A stretch of 64,000 bases of DNA from Notolepis coatsorum (GCA_963971535.1 OZ020592.1:120894690-120958689); one strand, 5' to 3'; counted from the first letter of the stretch, positions 23,986-36,044 are shown. Notes: generated from the letters alone by a model not told the origin. Numbers and translations: made by a program.

Positions 23986-24273
23986 GAACACACACACACA
24001 CACACACACACAGAGGAACACAAACACACACACACACACAGAGGAACACACACACACACACACACACAGGAACATACACACACAGAGGAACACGCACACA
24101 CTCACACACACACACACACACACACTCACACACACACACACACACAGGAACACACACACACACACACAGGAACACACACACACACACAGAGGAACACACA
24201 CACACAGGAACACACACACACACAGAGGAACACACACACACACACACACACAGAGGAACACACACACACACAC
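23260..24273. repeat. CA-rich minisatellite, left part
   Basis: (CA)n punctuated by GAGGAACACAC and GGAACACAC blocks about every 15-40 bp. Long CVCVCV frames on both strands are artefacts. The array resumes at 33858 beyond a nested transposon. Confidence 0.96.
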
Positions 24274-25170
24274 TAAGGCTGAGCCCGAACGTAACGTTTG
24301 TTCGTTACGCTGACATTCGGACATTAATTAATGGGTTCGAACGTTCGGTGAAAAAAAAATAAAGGAGGCGCACGGGGTTGAAGCGATGTGATGAGGCGGC
24401 GCTCGGCTCAACCAGTATGGTCTGCCGGGCTGTAGCTGGATACTATTGTCTCAACCAGAGCTCTCAACCAATGCAATAGAACAATTTTGATTGACAGGCG
24501 ATTCTGCCAATTACGTCACACCTCTGCTGTTACCACCAATCGGCAAGCGTTTATTAGTTTTTTACTTCCGGCAATGCCTCCATTGATCTGCTTGCGAGAA
24601 GCACAACAGATTTACCGTAGCTAATACGTTAGCTCCCCGCCGAGAACGTAGATGAGGATGACCAAACGAGTCATAATGATTTTACTGCAACGAATGTTAT
24701 AATAAAACAAAGCCTTTCTATACATGTGTCTGATTGAAAACTTTATTAACAGACTGCAGAATGGGTACAACTCAGGGCTCTTATGAGCAACGGAAGCCCA
24801 AGGGGACAGCTGGGGCGCATGGTGCTCCCACCTCACTTAGGTGGGAGCACCATGGTTGACCGATGCCCAGGACGGGCGCGCATCCGTGGGGTAAGACGGC
24901 CGGTGAGAGCGCGGCGAGGAGCCAATGGCAGTGACATGATGGGAATAGCCAGACTCTGAGGACAAGTGCTTGCTACTTGCTATGTTTGGGTAAATAATAT
25001 GCTGATGTTATTGAACGTGTAACACTAACTATATAACGTTAATGCCACAAAACGAATGCCTTTGTTTATCTAGCCCCTTACGTGACTGCGGTGTGCAAGG
25101 GCTATTGTTTATCATAAGTAGTAACTTTGATGCAGTAGCTTGTTTATTTTCTTCTGAGTGCTTTGTTTAA

Positions 25171-27184
25171 CACTATGATCGCAGCGGACGAGTTTTCACG
25201 TCATTCCGAGCCATGCTCATTCTGCCGAAGACGCCATAACTCGTCTTTGATGTCAATATTTCAAAAATCTGTCATCGAAATCATATTTCCTTTCCGGAGC
25301 CCTGAGACACACTGCTGATCTCCTCTCAATTCTCTAGCGGTTCAAGAGCGCCATCTGGTGGCCGATCGGCAGATCGCCAACCGGATATTAACCTTTGAAC
25401 CGGTAGTACTCATCCATATGTGGTCCGGCCACTCGATATAGCTCCCGCGACTCCATCTTGAAACACTGGATAATAGATCGCTCGCCTTAACTCAATAAAC
25501 AACGTTATTTGGACGTATATACTATTATACAACCTGGAAATGGATCGGGCATTTCTACATCCCATAATAGAAAAAAATCTGTTCCATGCTCATCTGCCAG
25601 CGGCGCGAGGAAGCCACGGTAAGATTCAGCGTTATTTTCTAACGTATTCTATACTAACTGATCTGATGAACATATGACCCACTCTGGATGAATCATCTAA
25701 CGCTGCCCACGGAATTATAAACGATCCCCCGCCCATCCGGTCAACATCAGATGATGCGTAGAAACTTCTAGAAGTACGTCCAGTTGAAACTTTTTATCTC
25801 GCACAGATTCCTACCAAACTGTATTTGATCATCAATATAATGCATTTAGGGCTATAAATCACGTTCTGAAGAAAGCTGCAGAAAACGATAAAAACATACT
25901 TATACTTTAGACCAGGGGTAGGCAACCCTAGGCACGCGTGCCTGCATAGGCACGCGGGGGCATTTGCATAGGCACAGGGGGCAGCAGTAAAAAAAAATAA
26001 AAATAAAAATATTATACTTTTTTTTTTTTTTTTTTGCTTTGAAATATTATAGTGAAATATTTTGCACTGTTGTCGCATTTATCTTGTTGAAATCCTCCCA
26101 CAGGTTCTTTTTACTACCACATATTTAATTGAGACCCTTTATTTGTTTATTATTTCAATTTAGCTGGAAATACATTGCTACATCATTCAGTAACATTTGC
26201 AGAGCCTTATAACAAAAACATTATTACGGTCACCGTTGTGACCAGTGGGATTAATCAACAAATTTTATTATTTATTGTTCTATTTCATTGAACATTGCAC
26301 ATGTTAAAAGCAATTTTTTTACTCAAAATGTGAGTATTACCAAGTCAACTTGTGTTCTTAAAACAATGACAATAAACATAGTTTTATTAGGTTGAAATAA
26401 TGTGGTTGTGTTCTTATTTTTCTGTTAACTTATTATGGATTGAAAACTGAAAACCTTAATGCACAGTAACTGAACTTTTTAAGTTCTGGTAACTTATTAT
26501 TATTATTATTATTATTATTTTTACAGTGTAGTCTTGCGATCAATCAAAACTTATTTACACGATATACCTCACATTCACCCTCCCTCCATTCACATCCTGG
26601 TGTTCTCCTGGTGTTCTCCATTAGGCCTGTAGGTGGAGCTATGACAGCACACGTACAGTACACACACCGATGGTGTGTGATGTGTCCAAAAATGAATGGG
26701 CAAATGTGAGTGAAATGGTCGCACTGTATGCAGCTGTTTGTCTGCATTGCATCCCCCCCCCCCAACTCAGATTTAGGGTTGATACAACCATCATAATAAT
26801 ATTGTTAATAATAACAATAACAATAATGATGTAATAATGTAAAGATTATCATAAAAAATACCTGATTATGAGAAAAAAAATTACGATGCATGGAATATTG
26901 TTTAGGCACACTAGTTACAACTATATTTCAAACAGGCACTCCATGTCAAAAAGGTTGCTGACCCCTGCTTTAGACCATATTTTAGTATGAATATGTGAAT
27001 GAAAAAGTTTAACGTTGCTACACCCTGAACAATTCATATAGGACATTGAATGGGCCATAATAATGGCAATTTAGCAATAGAATTTAAAAAGTTATAGCCC
27101 TGCAAAGAAGGGGAACTTCTCCATAGACAAATAGAGCTGGCGAGGGATAGTAAATTATGAATTTAACCCATGGCGATTAAAGTG
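25171..27184 (+). mobile_element. piggyBac-like MITE C2
   Basis: Termini CACTATGATCGCAG and GGCGATTAAAGTG with TTAA on both sides (25167-25170, 27185-27188). Net length about 950 bp after removing hAT F. Same family as C1 and C3. Confidence 0.9.
25913..26967. mobile_element. hAT MITE F inside C2
   Basis: 1,055 bp, termini CAGGGGTAGGCAACC and GGTTGCTGACCCCTG, perfect 8-bp TSD CTTTAGAC (25905-25912, 26968-26975). AT-rich with a C10 run at 26754; no coding sequence recognised. Confidence 0.93.
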
Positions 27185-27552
27185 TTAATTACATGTTTAC
27201 ATGAACAGCCACCACTGTATGTTTACATGAACAGCCACCACTGTAAACAACATGTTTTTCACCAATAGACTATGCAATGCCGCCCTCTGTAGGATCTATA
27301 ATAATACAATAAAATAATATATATATATATTATTAAAAAAAATTAAAAAAAAATTATTAACACTTTGATCGCCATGGTTAAATTCATAATTTACCATCCC
27401 TAGCCAGCTCTATTTGTCTATGGAGAAGTTCCCCTTCTTTGCAGGGCTATAACTTTTTAAATTGTATTGCTAAATTGACATTATTATGGCCCATTCAATG
27501 TCCTATATCGTTAGGTTATGGCTATAACCAAGTTCTGTTAGTTAGGGGTGAC

Positions 27553-27700
27553 GCTTGGCATCACTACTGCACTATCTCGCATATGTGCACGCGCACTGAA
27601 TAAAGACCACAAATGTACCTTTAATCCCAATATTTGTCTGACCACACCCCTCATCAGCTTACCTTCATAAGCAGGTGTGTGGTCACCTGCTCTCCTCCTT
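27553..27700 (-). repeat. Element B left inverted terminal repeat
   Basis: Inverse of 32834-32981 with only scattered differences. Shares ACTGAATAAAGACCACAAATG and TTTGTCTGACCACACCCC with element A's repeats. Confidence 0.88.
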
Positions 27701-27747
27701 CCCAAGCTTTCACCATAAGGTGAGATCAAGGGCTGCAGCGGCCGTCT

Positions 27748-27842
27748 GATGCCAAGCGTCACCCCTAACTAACAGAACTTGGTTATAGCCATAACCTAAC
27801 GTTCTGTTCCGTTAGGGGCTCTGCTTGGCATCACTACTGCAC
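27748..27842 (-). repeat. Element B internal complementary region
   Basis: 27748-27801 is the reverse complement of the left outer end. 27802-27842 is the reverse complement of the right outer end. The two meet exactly as the two ends would in a closed circle. Intact here, whereas A's copy is interrupted. Confidence 0.9.
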
Positions 27843-28331
27843 AAGGGGAGGCCAAGCGGAGCCGCTGGCTGACAAATACACCCCGCTGACAGCCCCCCAC
27901 AACCATCAGAACAGGGAGGGCCGAGCCCCCCCGACCCCCCCTAATGGAGGGCATCCCCCCTATTAGGGGCTTCACGGGAGGGCGACGGACCCGACCGTGC
28001 GAAGAGGCACTCAAGCAACTCAACGCACAGGGTGAGCAGACCGTGGCTTGACCCCACGACTACACACACGCACAACCCGCATGCCACCCGGGAACGAACG
28101 GAGGAACAACCTCGTTACTGCCCCCAGAATCACAGGGTCAAGGGCAAACCCAACCCCGTGGCAAGGCCGTAGCAGCGGAGCGCGAAGGAAGACCCAGACC
28201 CACCAAAAGGACTGGACTCCCTGGAATGGGGGCCCGGAGAAGTCCATGATGCCAGCATCAAGACCCCACCAGGTGGGCACGTAGTGCCCCGCCCCCCACA
28301 TCGCCAGCGTATTCGGACAAAGGCCCCTCAG

Positions 28332-28447
28332 TTACCGCACCTGGTATTCCCAGGCGGAATCCCATCCAAGTACTAACCAGGCCAGAACCTGCTTAGCTTC
28401 CGAGATCGGACGAGATCGGGCGTGTTCAGGTTGGTATGGCCGTAAGC
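28332..28447 (-). ncRNA. Near-canonical 5S rRNA-like copy, present only in element B
   Basis: Minus strand begins GCTTACGGCCATACCAACC and keeps ACGCCCGATCTCGTC, GATCTCGGAAGCTAAGCAGG (box A) and CCTGGTTAGTACTTGGATGG, then CCGCCTGGGAATACCAGGTG. It covers about 116 of about 120 nt. A visible change is GGGATTCC for GGGAGACC in box C. No T-run follows. Element A lacks it: A reads CCCCTCAG directly into CCGAGCGGG (in B orientation). Likely a retrotransposed or captured 5S sequence rather than a working gene. Confidence 0.9.
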
Positions 28448-29107
28448 CGAGCGGGCCCCGTCCCCCCCAATAGTACACCGCCTGGCACACTGACCCTGCA
28501 ACAGGCAGTCAGCATGGCCGTAAGCACACAAAAAAGGTTAACCAACGGAAGCAGGCAGCGCACCGGGGAAAAACCAGGCAACAGGCTATTAACCCTAGCC
28601 TGGAGACTGCGGACGAGACAGGCGCCAGAGGGGACAGCTGAACACAGCCGCCCCGGCGGAAGGAGCGTAAGCTGGCGGTGTTGCATGACCAAGCCTCCAT
28701 TTAAAAACCCCCACCCAGAGGGGTCGAGGCAGAGAAGGCTGACACGATTGGCAGACGTCATGAACGTGCAGGGGCACCCTCAACCGGTGAACCCGGGAGT
28801 TGACACTGCACCAACACACCAGGGAATCAACCACCTTGGTGTTACCCAATGCGGTGGTTGTTCCTATAACCCCTCAAGAAAAAACTCAAACACACCTGCG
28901 GGTATACACCGGCTATACCGCAGTACAAGTGTTTCAGTTTCCAAAAAAGGGTTAACCCAGGCCTACGGGTCGACGAAACATTACTTCGGACCGGGCCTGG
29001 CGGTACGGGAAGCACAGGGCCACCAGAGGAGGACAAAAACCACCCCCACAGGCCCCTCTTCGCCATGCGTGAGAGGGGAGCGGAAAATAATGGAGAACCA
29101 GCCCCTA

Positions 29108-29225
29108 AGCACACCGTACTTGGTATTCCCAGGCGGTCTCCCAACCAAGTACTAACCAGGACCAACCTGTGTAGCGGCCGAGATCCGACGAGATCGAGCG
29201 TGTACAGGTTGGCATGGCCGTAAGC
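29108..29225 (-). ncRNA. 5S rRNA-derived module, family-wide copy in element B
   Basis: Minus strand GCTTACGGCCATGCCAACC, then CCTGGTTAGTACTTGG and TTGGGAGACCGCCTGGGAAT. Orthologous in position to 16338-16450 of element A. It is more diverged from 5S than the 28332-28447 copy, especially in box A (CGGCCGCTACACAGG). Confidence 0.87.
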
Positions 29226-32200
29226 CATTACGACAGTGCTGAGTAAAAACGTACCCAACCAGGGTCTCCATAGCGCTTAACCCTGTGACACCCGGACCGA
29301 CCTGGCATTTTTCCCCCTGAAAAAAGCCCAAGTCCCTCAGGGTACCAGAACAGCAGATCTGCATCCCCGGCGGACAACGGGTTCAACTGATCCGGACCAG
29401 CGCGACCAGAACCAGTCCCGTGCCCTAACCACGCCGACATGCCTACTCCAGGAGAAGGGCAGATATGCGTGTCGATCTTAACATGAAAAGAAGGCGCCAC
29501 CCAGACGTTCGGGCGAACCGCGCCTGGTGGCCCACCCCAAGTGCGTGAGACCCCTCTACATATGTTCAGATCCATTCCCTCATCACCCCCCAGACATGAA
29601 GGAGAATCCGTCGAAAAACCAACCCAGGTCGTGGGATTTGGTCGTCGGAAGAGGAAAAACCCCCATCTCAGTTGCTTTATAAAAACGCTGTTTCAACCAT
29701 AAGCAACCAAGGCGTGCCAGTCAGTCGCCTGTTTACAGCGAGCTAGCACTATACGTGCGTCGGGACACACCCCCATCAATGAACAGGCTATTCAGACCTG
29801 TCATTGAATCCCCAAGGCGCCCAGGGGAACGACGAGAGGGGTGTGACACTTCCTAACTCCAAAACTTTCTGAATAGAAAAGAAGGAAGCATCAACAGTAT
29901 GTATCCCAGTCTACACAGCCAGGGGTAAAACATTTTCACATTTTTACATCCCACCACCCTCCCATAGGAAGGAGACGGGGATCCCCAGAGAGACTTCCCA
30001 CGCGAGCTGTACAGATTGAAAAGAATATATTGCACCTTGAGCCATGTAAAAAATTGGTTTTAGGGCTCTCCGGGGAAGAGGCACTGAACCCATACACACT
30101 CAATAATCGAATTGAATCGAATACATATACAATAGAATAGGACCCTTCTAGAGGGTCCACTCACTTTGACAATCTGAGGAGGAAGGCTCTGTACTCTGAT
30201 GGAGGCTCCCTCACATGGAAGAAGGAGTCCGAACTCACAGAAGGCCCGAATAGGCGCTTGGTGAGGAGGAGCCTTGACCACCCCCCTGAAACAGATCCAT
30301 CACATGGACCTGAACAGCACACGGAAGTCCTACCAACAGAGACGCGCACGGTGACGTACTCTATGGCGGGGGAATTCCTGCGGTGCACACGCCCAATATA
30401 CCAGGCCGTGGGACCAGGAAACTCCTCCCCCCCCCCCGTAACGTGCCGAACCGCCACGTGACGGGAACCTTGAAGGACAGGGGGTGTACCCCTGACCGAC
30501 AGAAACAAGGGGGAGAGGAAAGGTTACCAGTTCACCCCTTTACGACCCCACACCCATGATACGATGTAATGACAAAAAGAGAATATGACACAGTCATAGT
30601 CAGCTCTATGAAGCGTTTGACAGCTCCACACAGCGCATGAGCTAACCTGCTATCTGATTTTTACTAAGGAAAAAACACAGAAATAGAGAGGGCTCTCTAA
30701 GAGCCCCGGTCCAACATACACATGTGCTTCTGTGGCCAGTCCAACCCAGTTGTAGGTCACATGACACACACAACCCATCATCACCTACAAAAAATGGCAA
30801 AAACACTCAACAGAGGAACGCCGTTTTTCACAATGAGAGAATACATCATTCTCGATTAGTATCGGCCACAGGCCTTGCTAAGCACACACGACAGCGACCA
30901 AACCATCTTTTCTTTCAGGAAAATAAAGTTTCTCCAGCAGTTTTAGCACAACCTCAGCAATCAAGCTAAGGGTTACATCGCATCCCTACCACACAAAAGA
31001 CACAATTAGTGCACAACATGTCTGATAGGAGGATGAAAAAGTCCCCAGGGAACCGGGGGGAAACACAATCCTCTTATTTTACCCTCAATACGGCCAGTTA
31101 AAACAGGAAAACCTGTTAATATGTGAGCACACTGTTCATTGTCATCACAGGCTGAGAAAAGAACATTCTTTTACTCACTTGTCACTAAGCATAGCTTCAT
31201 AGGTTAGTTACCTTAGTTGTGAGTACACGGTACATAACAACACACATGATGTTACTCACACAACAACCAGATCATTATCACATCTGTAACAACAACCCGA
31301 TTTGCACGGAGAAGCTAACTGCCAGTGACAAAAACAGCTCACACATAACCCGCGTCGTATCCTAAAATGCATTGCAGCAACACACGTTTTGGGAAAAACA
31401 TCGTTATTCACAATACATTTAGAAAAGTAAAACCAGAAGACGTGTTATAAGGTCTGGTCAAACCTGATCCTACCCGGAACGTAGATCAGCGAAGTGCAGT
31501 CACAGACACCGTAGGAACACAGCCGCTCCTGTGTTGTTCGAACTGGGCAGCGTCGCCGCTCCAACCCGCACTACAGTCCTCTTTGTTGATGCAACCTTGC
31601 CGTCCTGGCTCAGGGCAGGGTCGACGAAACATCCCCTGTCAAGGATGACGTCGTAGTCAAGAGTGTAAAACATGTTAAAATCAAAGCACGTTCAACAGAA
31701 TAGCATCAAGCTAACGGCCGCTCCAACCGTTCGGGCGCTACTGCTCCTGCTCGCGAGACGCCGAGCTAACGGCGCACGCGACCAGAAGCAAGCTCACGGC
31801 GGCGCGCGAGAAGCTAAAGCTACCCCGCGCCAGGCCATGGCCTATAGCAGCAAGCTAACGTTACCTAGTGATCACGACATGCTAGCCCCGCAGCTAACAG
31901 CTGACTGGCTAACAGTAGGCCCACTAAGCAGGCCATGCAGCGATCCCAGCAGGCTAACGCAGCAGTTAACAGCTGACTGGCTAACCGTAAGCTAAGCAGC
32001 TATCACCTGAACATGTAAACAATGACATAACACTCACCCAGACAGGCCGCCGTTCTGAACCTCTCCTCACTTTTTAAGAGAAAAGAGAAAACAAGATGTC
32101 AACACCGCTTTACAACGGTGATTTTACCAACACCCGACGGAATCAGCACAATACCAACTGGCCTGTGTAGCTGACTTGAACATGGATCTGCCGCTATCGC

Positions 32201-32833
32201 ACATCCATGCACATATCCCCTTGTGAAGGAATACTCTCATTTGGATATGAAAGATGGGGCCTTAACACGGTGACAGAGAGAAGTCCACTCGTCCAGAACA
32301 CACAGGGATCACCAGTGTTAATGGTCGCGGCCCACTAGTTAAAACTATAATGGTCTTCAGACCAAGGCCTTCTGTCGCCTAGGTGGCTGAACAAAGGACC
32401 CTAGCCTGGGGCCGGTTTCCATAAACATTGTCAAGTAGCCCCCATAGCACTAACAGACAAGTGAAGCCCCCCAGCAACAGTACTCACCCAACCTGAAACC
32501 CACCGCTTCTCACAACAGCGGCGTGTCCGACAGTTCAGCTGTGGCCTGACAGGTTTCACCCCAACAAACACAGCAAGGAACTGCAGTTGAGAAGCATGCA
32601 GCGGCGTGCTCCCAATACGAAAACCGGTGGAGGGTTTTTAGAATGATCATCATCTTCCAGACACTCCAGTACGAAGACAATATCGCCGTATTTTCTCGAA
32701 AATAGTGAGAGAGAAAATAAAGATATGATGTCAACGTATCCTTGTTTCCCAAAGCTGCTCCTAATCCTTTCTTCCATCATGGTGTCAAGTGTGGGGATCT
32801 ACCGAGGCACTTCTTCCTTGTGGTGAAAGCGAG

Positions 32834-32981
32834 AAGGAGGAGAGCAGGTGACCACACACCTGCTTATGAAGGTAAGCTGATGAGGGGTGTGGTCAGACAA
32901 ATATTGGGATTAAAGGTACATTTGTGGTCTTTATTCAGTGCACGTGCACATATGCGAGATAGTGCAGTAGTGATGCCAAGC
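32834..32981 (-). repeat. Element B right inverted terminal repeat
   Basis: Inverse partner of 27553-27700. The outer edge continues to 33002 (AGAGCCCCTAACGGAACAGAA). Confidence 0.88.
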
Positions 32982-33857
32982 AGAGCCCCTAACGGAACAG
33001 AACTATTGTTCAGGGTGTAGCAACGTTATACTTTTTCATTCACATATTCATACTAAAATACGGTCTAAAGTATAAGTATGTTTTTATCGTTTTCTGCAGC
33101 TTTCTCCAGAACTTGATTTATAGCCCCAAATGCATTATATTGATGATCAAATACAGTTTGGTAGCGATCGGTGCCAGATAAAAAATTTCAACTGGAGGTA
33201 CTTCTAGAAGTTACTACGTATGATCTGATGTTGACCGGATGGGCGGGGGGTCGTTTATAATTCCGTGGGCAACGTTATCATTCATCTAGTGTGGGTGATA
33301 TGATCATTAGAGCAGTTAGTATCGAACACGTTAGAAAATAACGCTGAAACTCACCGTATCTTCCTCGCGCCGTTGGGGGATGAGCGTGGAATAGAATTTT
33401 TTCTATTATGGGATGTCGAAATATCCGATCCATTTCCAGGTTGTATAATAGTATATACGTCCAAATCATGTTGTTTATCGAGTTATGTGCACCGATCGGT
33501 GTTCACTGTGTCAAGATGGAGTCCTGCTAATGATAGCGAGTGCCCGGACGAAATATGGGTGAGCACCACTTCATCCACATGACTTCCTGTTGGGCGATCT
33601 GCCGATCGGCCACCAGATGGCGCTCTTGAACCGTTAGAGAGTTGAGTGGAGCTCAGCAGTATATCTCAGGTCCCCGGGAGAGAAATATGATTTCGATCAC
33701 AGATTTTTTAAATATTGATATCAAAGACGTGTTACGGCGTCTTCGGCAGAATGAGCATGGCGGGCAATGACGAGTTTCGGCGTTTCCGGCGATTAAAGTG
33801 TTAAAAAAAACCTGGCGAACGTTCGAACCCTAAAAACAGGGTTCGGGGACAGCCTTA

Positions 33858-33988
33858 ACACACACAGAGGAACACACACACACACACACACACACACAGA
33901 GGAACACACACACACACAGGAACACACACACAGAGGAACACACACACACACACACAGAGGAACACACACACACACACACACACAGAGG

Positions 33989-34023
<35 letters not shown>

Positions 34024-34253
34024 GAACACACACACACACACAGGAACACACACACACAGAGGAACACACACACACACACACACACACAGGAACACACACA
34101 CACAGAGGAACACACACACACAGAGGAACACACACACACACACAGGAACACACACACACAGAGGAACACACACACACACACACACACAGGAACACACACA
34201 CACAGAGGAACACACACACACAGAGGAACACACACACACAGACACACAGACAC
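33858..34253. repeat. CA-rich minisatellite, right part
   Basis: Same GAGGAACACACAC-type array as 23260-24273, displaced by nested element G. Confidence 0.95.
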
Positions 34254-34339
34254 AGAGGTAATTAAGATCAGTTACCATGGAGATTGGAGACGTTGTTAAA
34301 GTGGATTGATTGTCCAATGGAAAAGCGAGCTGTGTGTTG

Positions 34340-34394
<55 letters not shown>

Positions 34395-34515
34395 CCTGTG
34401 TGTGGGTGTGTGTGTGTGCCTATGTGTGCGTGTGTGTTTGTGTGTGTGTGTGTGTGTGTGTTCCTGTGTGTGGGTGTGTGTGTGTGTGTTCCTCTGTGTG
34501 CGTGTGTGTTCATGG
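34340..34515. repeat. (GT)n with GTTCCTGTG blocks
   Basis: (GT)n punctuated by GTTCCTGTGTGTGG and GTTCCTCTGTGTG, the complement of the GAGGAACAC motif of the neighbouring CA array. The two form a potential large foldback with an 85-bp spacer. Confidence 0.92.
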
Positions 34516-34790
34516 GGTTGTCTGGACATCTTCACCTTGTGGAATATCCAGTGATGTAACCGGAGCCTCTCTGCGACTCCGCGGCCTGAGAGTGACAGCT
34601 TTAGAGCCGGGCTGTTGTTGTTTTCTTCACACCTGATTGGCTAATGGGCTGAGTGTTCCGCGTGGCCTTTTTCCTGTTTGATGTGTCAATCATCGGTCAA
34701 TAACATCACCCGGATCGATGGGGCGCTTTTTACACACACTGGTGAGTGCTTATGTGTTTTTTTACACACACAGTCACTCATTCTCCCCCT
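34516..34790. other. Unassigned stretch
   Basis: Moderately GC-rich, no open frame or repeat terminus I recognise. Confidence 0.5.
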
Positions 34791-35225
34791 CCCCGCCGCC
34801 CTGTTGTTTTCCCTCTCACCTTCTCTCTCTCCCCCTCTCTCTTTCTCTCTTTCCCCCTCTCTCCTTTTCTCTCAACATCTCTCTCTCTCTCTCTCCTCCT
34901 CTCTCTCTCTCTCCCTCTCTCTCCTTCTCTCTCAACCTCTCTCTCCCCCCTCTCTCTCTCCTCTCTCTCTCTCTCCCTCTGTCCTTCTCTCTCCACCTCT
35001 CTCTCTCCCCCTCTCTCTCTATCTCCCCCTCTCTCCTCCTCTCTCAATCTCTCTCTCTCCCCCTCTCTCCTTCTCTCTCAACCTCTCTCCCCCCATCTCT
35101 CTCTCTCCCCCCATCTCTCTCTCCCCCTCTCTCCTTCTATATCCACCTCTCTCCCCCCATCTCTCTCTCTCTCCCTCCCCCCTCTCTCTCTCTCTCTCTC
35201 TCTCCCCTCTCCACCTCTCCATCCA
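34791..35225. repeat. (CT)n pyrimidine tract with CTCTCAACCTCT blocks
   Basis: Imperfect CT repeats with recurring CTTCTCTCTCAACCTCTC units. Three overlapping long frames across it are low-complexity. Confidence 0.95.
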
Positions 35226-35783
35226 TTCTCCTGATGGCACATTGTATTCGGGGAGCGAGAGCCTGGAGAGGGAGAGAAGCAGGAAGAGGCAGGTCCTAAT
35301 AATAAACAATGACGTCCCCGCTGATCCCAGAACAGTGAATGGGAACATTAGCGCCGTTCTATTTCGGGGGGGGGGGCGGGGGGGGGGGGGGGGGGGGCGT
35401 GGGGGGCCTCTGGGGTTTTAGTAAGCAGTCACTTTAGGCTCAGTGCTGGATCAAGGCGAGGGCACGTTGTTTAAACAGGGACTACCCTTGAGGAGCGGGA
35501 GTGTTCGCCCCCCTGCCCCACCCTACCTGCCCCCCTCTCTGCCCCCCCCCGACAGCACTGTATCCAGGCCGCTGTTCCCAGCAGCCTCTCTGGTCTGGGT
35601 TGCGGGGGAAGGGGAGCTTTTCTCGGAGAGAGACGAGCGTCTGTGTCTGTCGACCGCGTTCAACTTCACACGGCGGGGCCATGGTGGGAAAAACGGCGGC
35701 GGAAAAGCAATCCCAACCCGAGCGTGACGTGAGAGCAAAATGGCCGGCACGCGAACATCGGGATACCGTTACTCTCGCTAAGG
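35226..35783. other. GC-rich, CpG-containing stretch with long G-run
   Basis: Contains G-runs of 9-22 at 35366-35399 (possible G-quadruplex) and a CpG-dense patch at 35640-35770 (GCGTGACGTGAGAGC, CGGCGGCGG). It could be a CpG-island fragment. Frames here are not conserved proteins that I recognise and no promoter element is defined. Confidence 0.4.
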
Positions 35784-35995
35784 CAGTGGCGGCTGCTGAA
35801 TTTTTTTTTTGGTGAAGCACAAATATATTATATTCTATTTTTAAAACATCCCCCAATGTGTGTGTCAGTAGTGGCTGGTGAGTTAAAAGGGGAGGACGGG
35901 AGAGATAAAAAATAATGTAATAAAGAAGTACAGACATAGTGTGGTTATGAAGACGGCAGACAGACACTACAGATAAAGACAACAGGCACTAGTAG
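35784..35995. mobile_element. Two hAT terminal fragments of the CAGTGGAGGCTG family
   Basis: CAGTGGCGGCTGCTGAA followed by GGTGAAGCACAAAT (35784) matches the inverse of the right end of hAT I (39128). A second start, CAGTAGTGGCTGGTGAG, lies at 35866 and continues GGGGAGGACGGG. Neither has a visible partner end. Confidence 0.55.
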
Positions 35996-36044
35996 TAAAT
36001 AAATACCTTGGAGTAACTCTTGACACACACCTCACTTGCTTGAT

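Larger units (their letters stand above)
27509..33002 (-). mobile_element. DIRS-like non-autonomous element B
   Basis: Same architecture as A but on the minus strand and free of large insertions: 5.49 kb, 148-bp inverted terminal repeats (27553-27700 and 32834-32981), ICR at 27748-27842, no TSD. The left outer end CGTTAGGTTATGGCTATAAC carries the dyad GGTTAT-GGCT-ATAACC, also seen in A and in coding element Q. Two 5S-derived modules are present. No RT, RNase H or recombinase is recognisable; the frames seen in B are short and not conserved as proteins. It inserted into piggyBac-like C3, giving a clean outside boundary. Confidence 0.85.
27361..33800 (-). mobile_element. piggyBac-like MITE C3, split by DIRS-like B
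   Basis: Left end CACTTTGATCGCC, right end GGCGATTAAAGTG, TTAA on both sides (27357-27360, 33801-33804). It is inverted relative to C2. The two halves (27361-27508 and 33003-33800) join to a complete about 945-bp copy, apart from about 2 bp missing at the B junction. Confidence 0.9.
24274..33857. mobile_element. hAT-like element G, host of a deep nest
   Basis: Termini TAAGGCTGAGCCCGAAC and TTCGGGGACAGCCTTA are inverted repeats, embedded in (CA)n on both sides so that an 8-bp ACACACAC TSD is consistent but not provable. Without its passengers (25171-27184 and 27361-33800) it is about 1.1 kb. No transposase is seen. The left part holds CGAACGTTCG palindromes and a short LINE-H tail (24738-24775). 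Confidence 0.75.

Noticed and set aside
23043..24324. Long Cys-Val repeat proteins on the minus strand
   Set aside because: Translations of (CA)n with GAGGAAC interruptions; open in several frames at once.
28332..28447. Functional 5S rRNA gene
   Set aside because: Box C is altered, there is no T-run terminator, and it lies inside a transposable element.
34678..35421. Ser-Leu-Pro-rich protein of about 250 codons
   Set aside because: CT microsatellite translated in three frames; no domain.
35443..35982. GC-rich frames on both strands as a host gene
   Set aside because: No splice context, conserved domain or credible start; frames run into a hAT terminal fragment.
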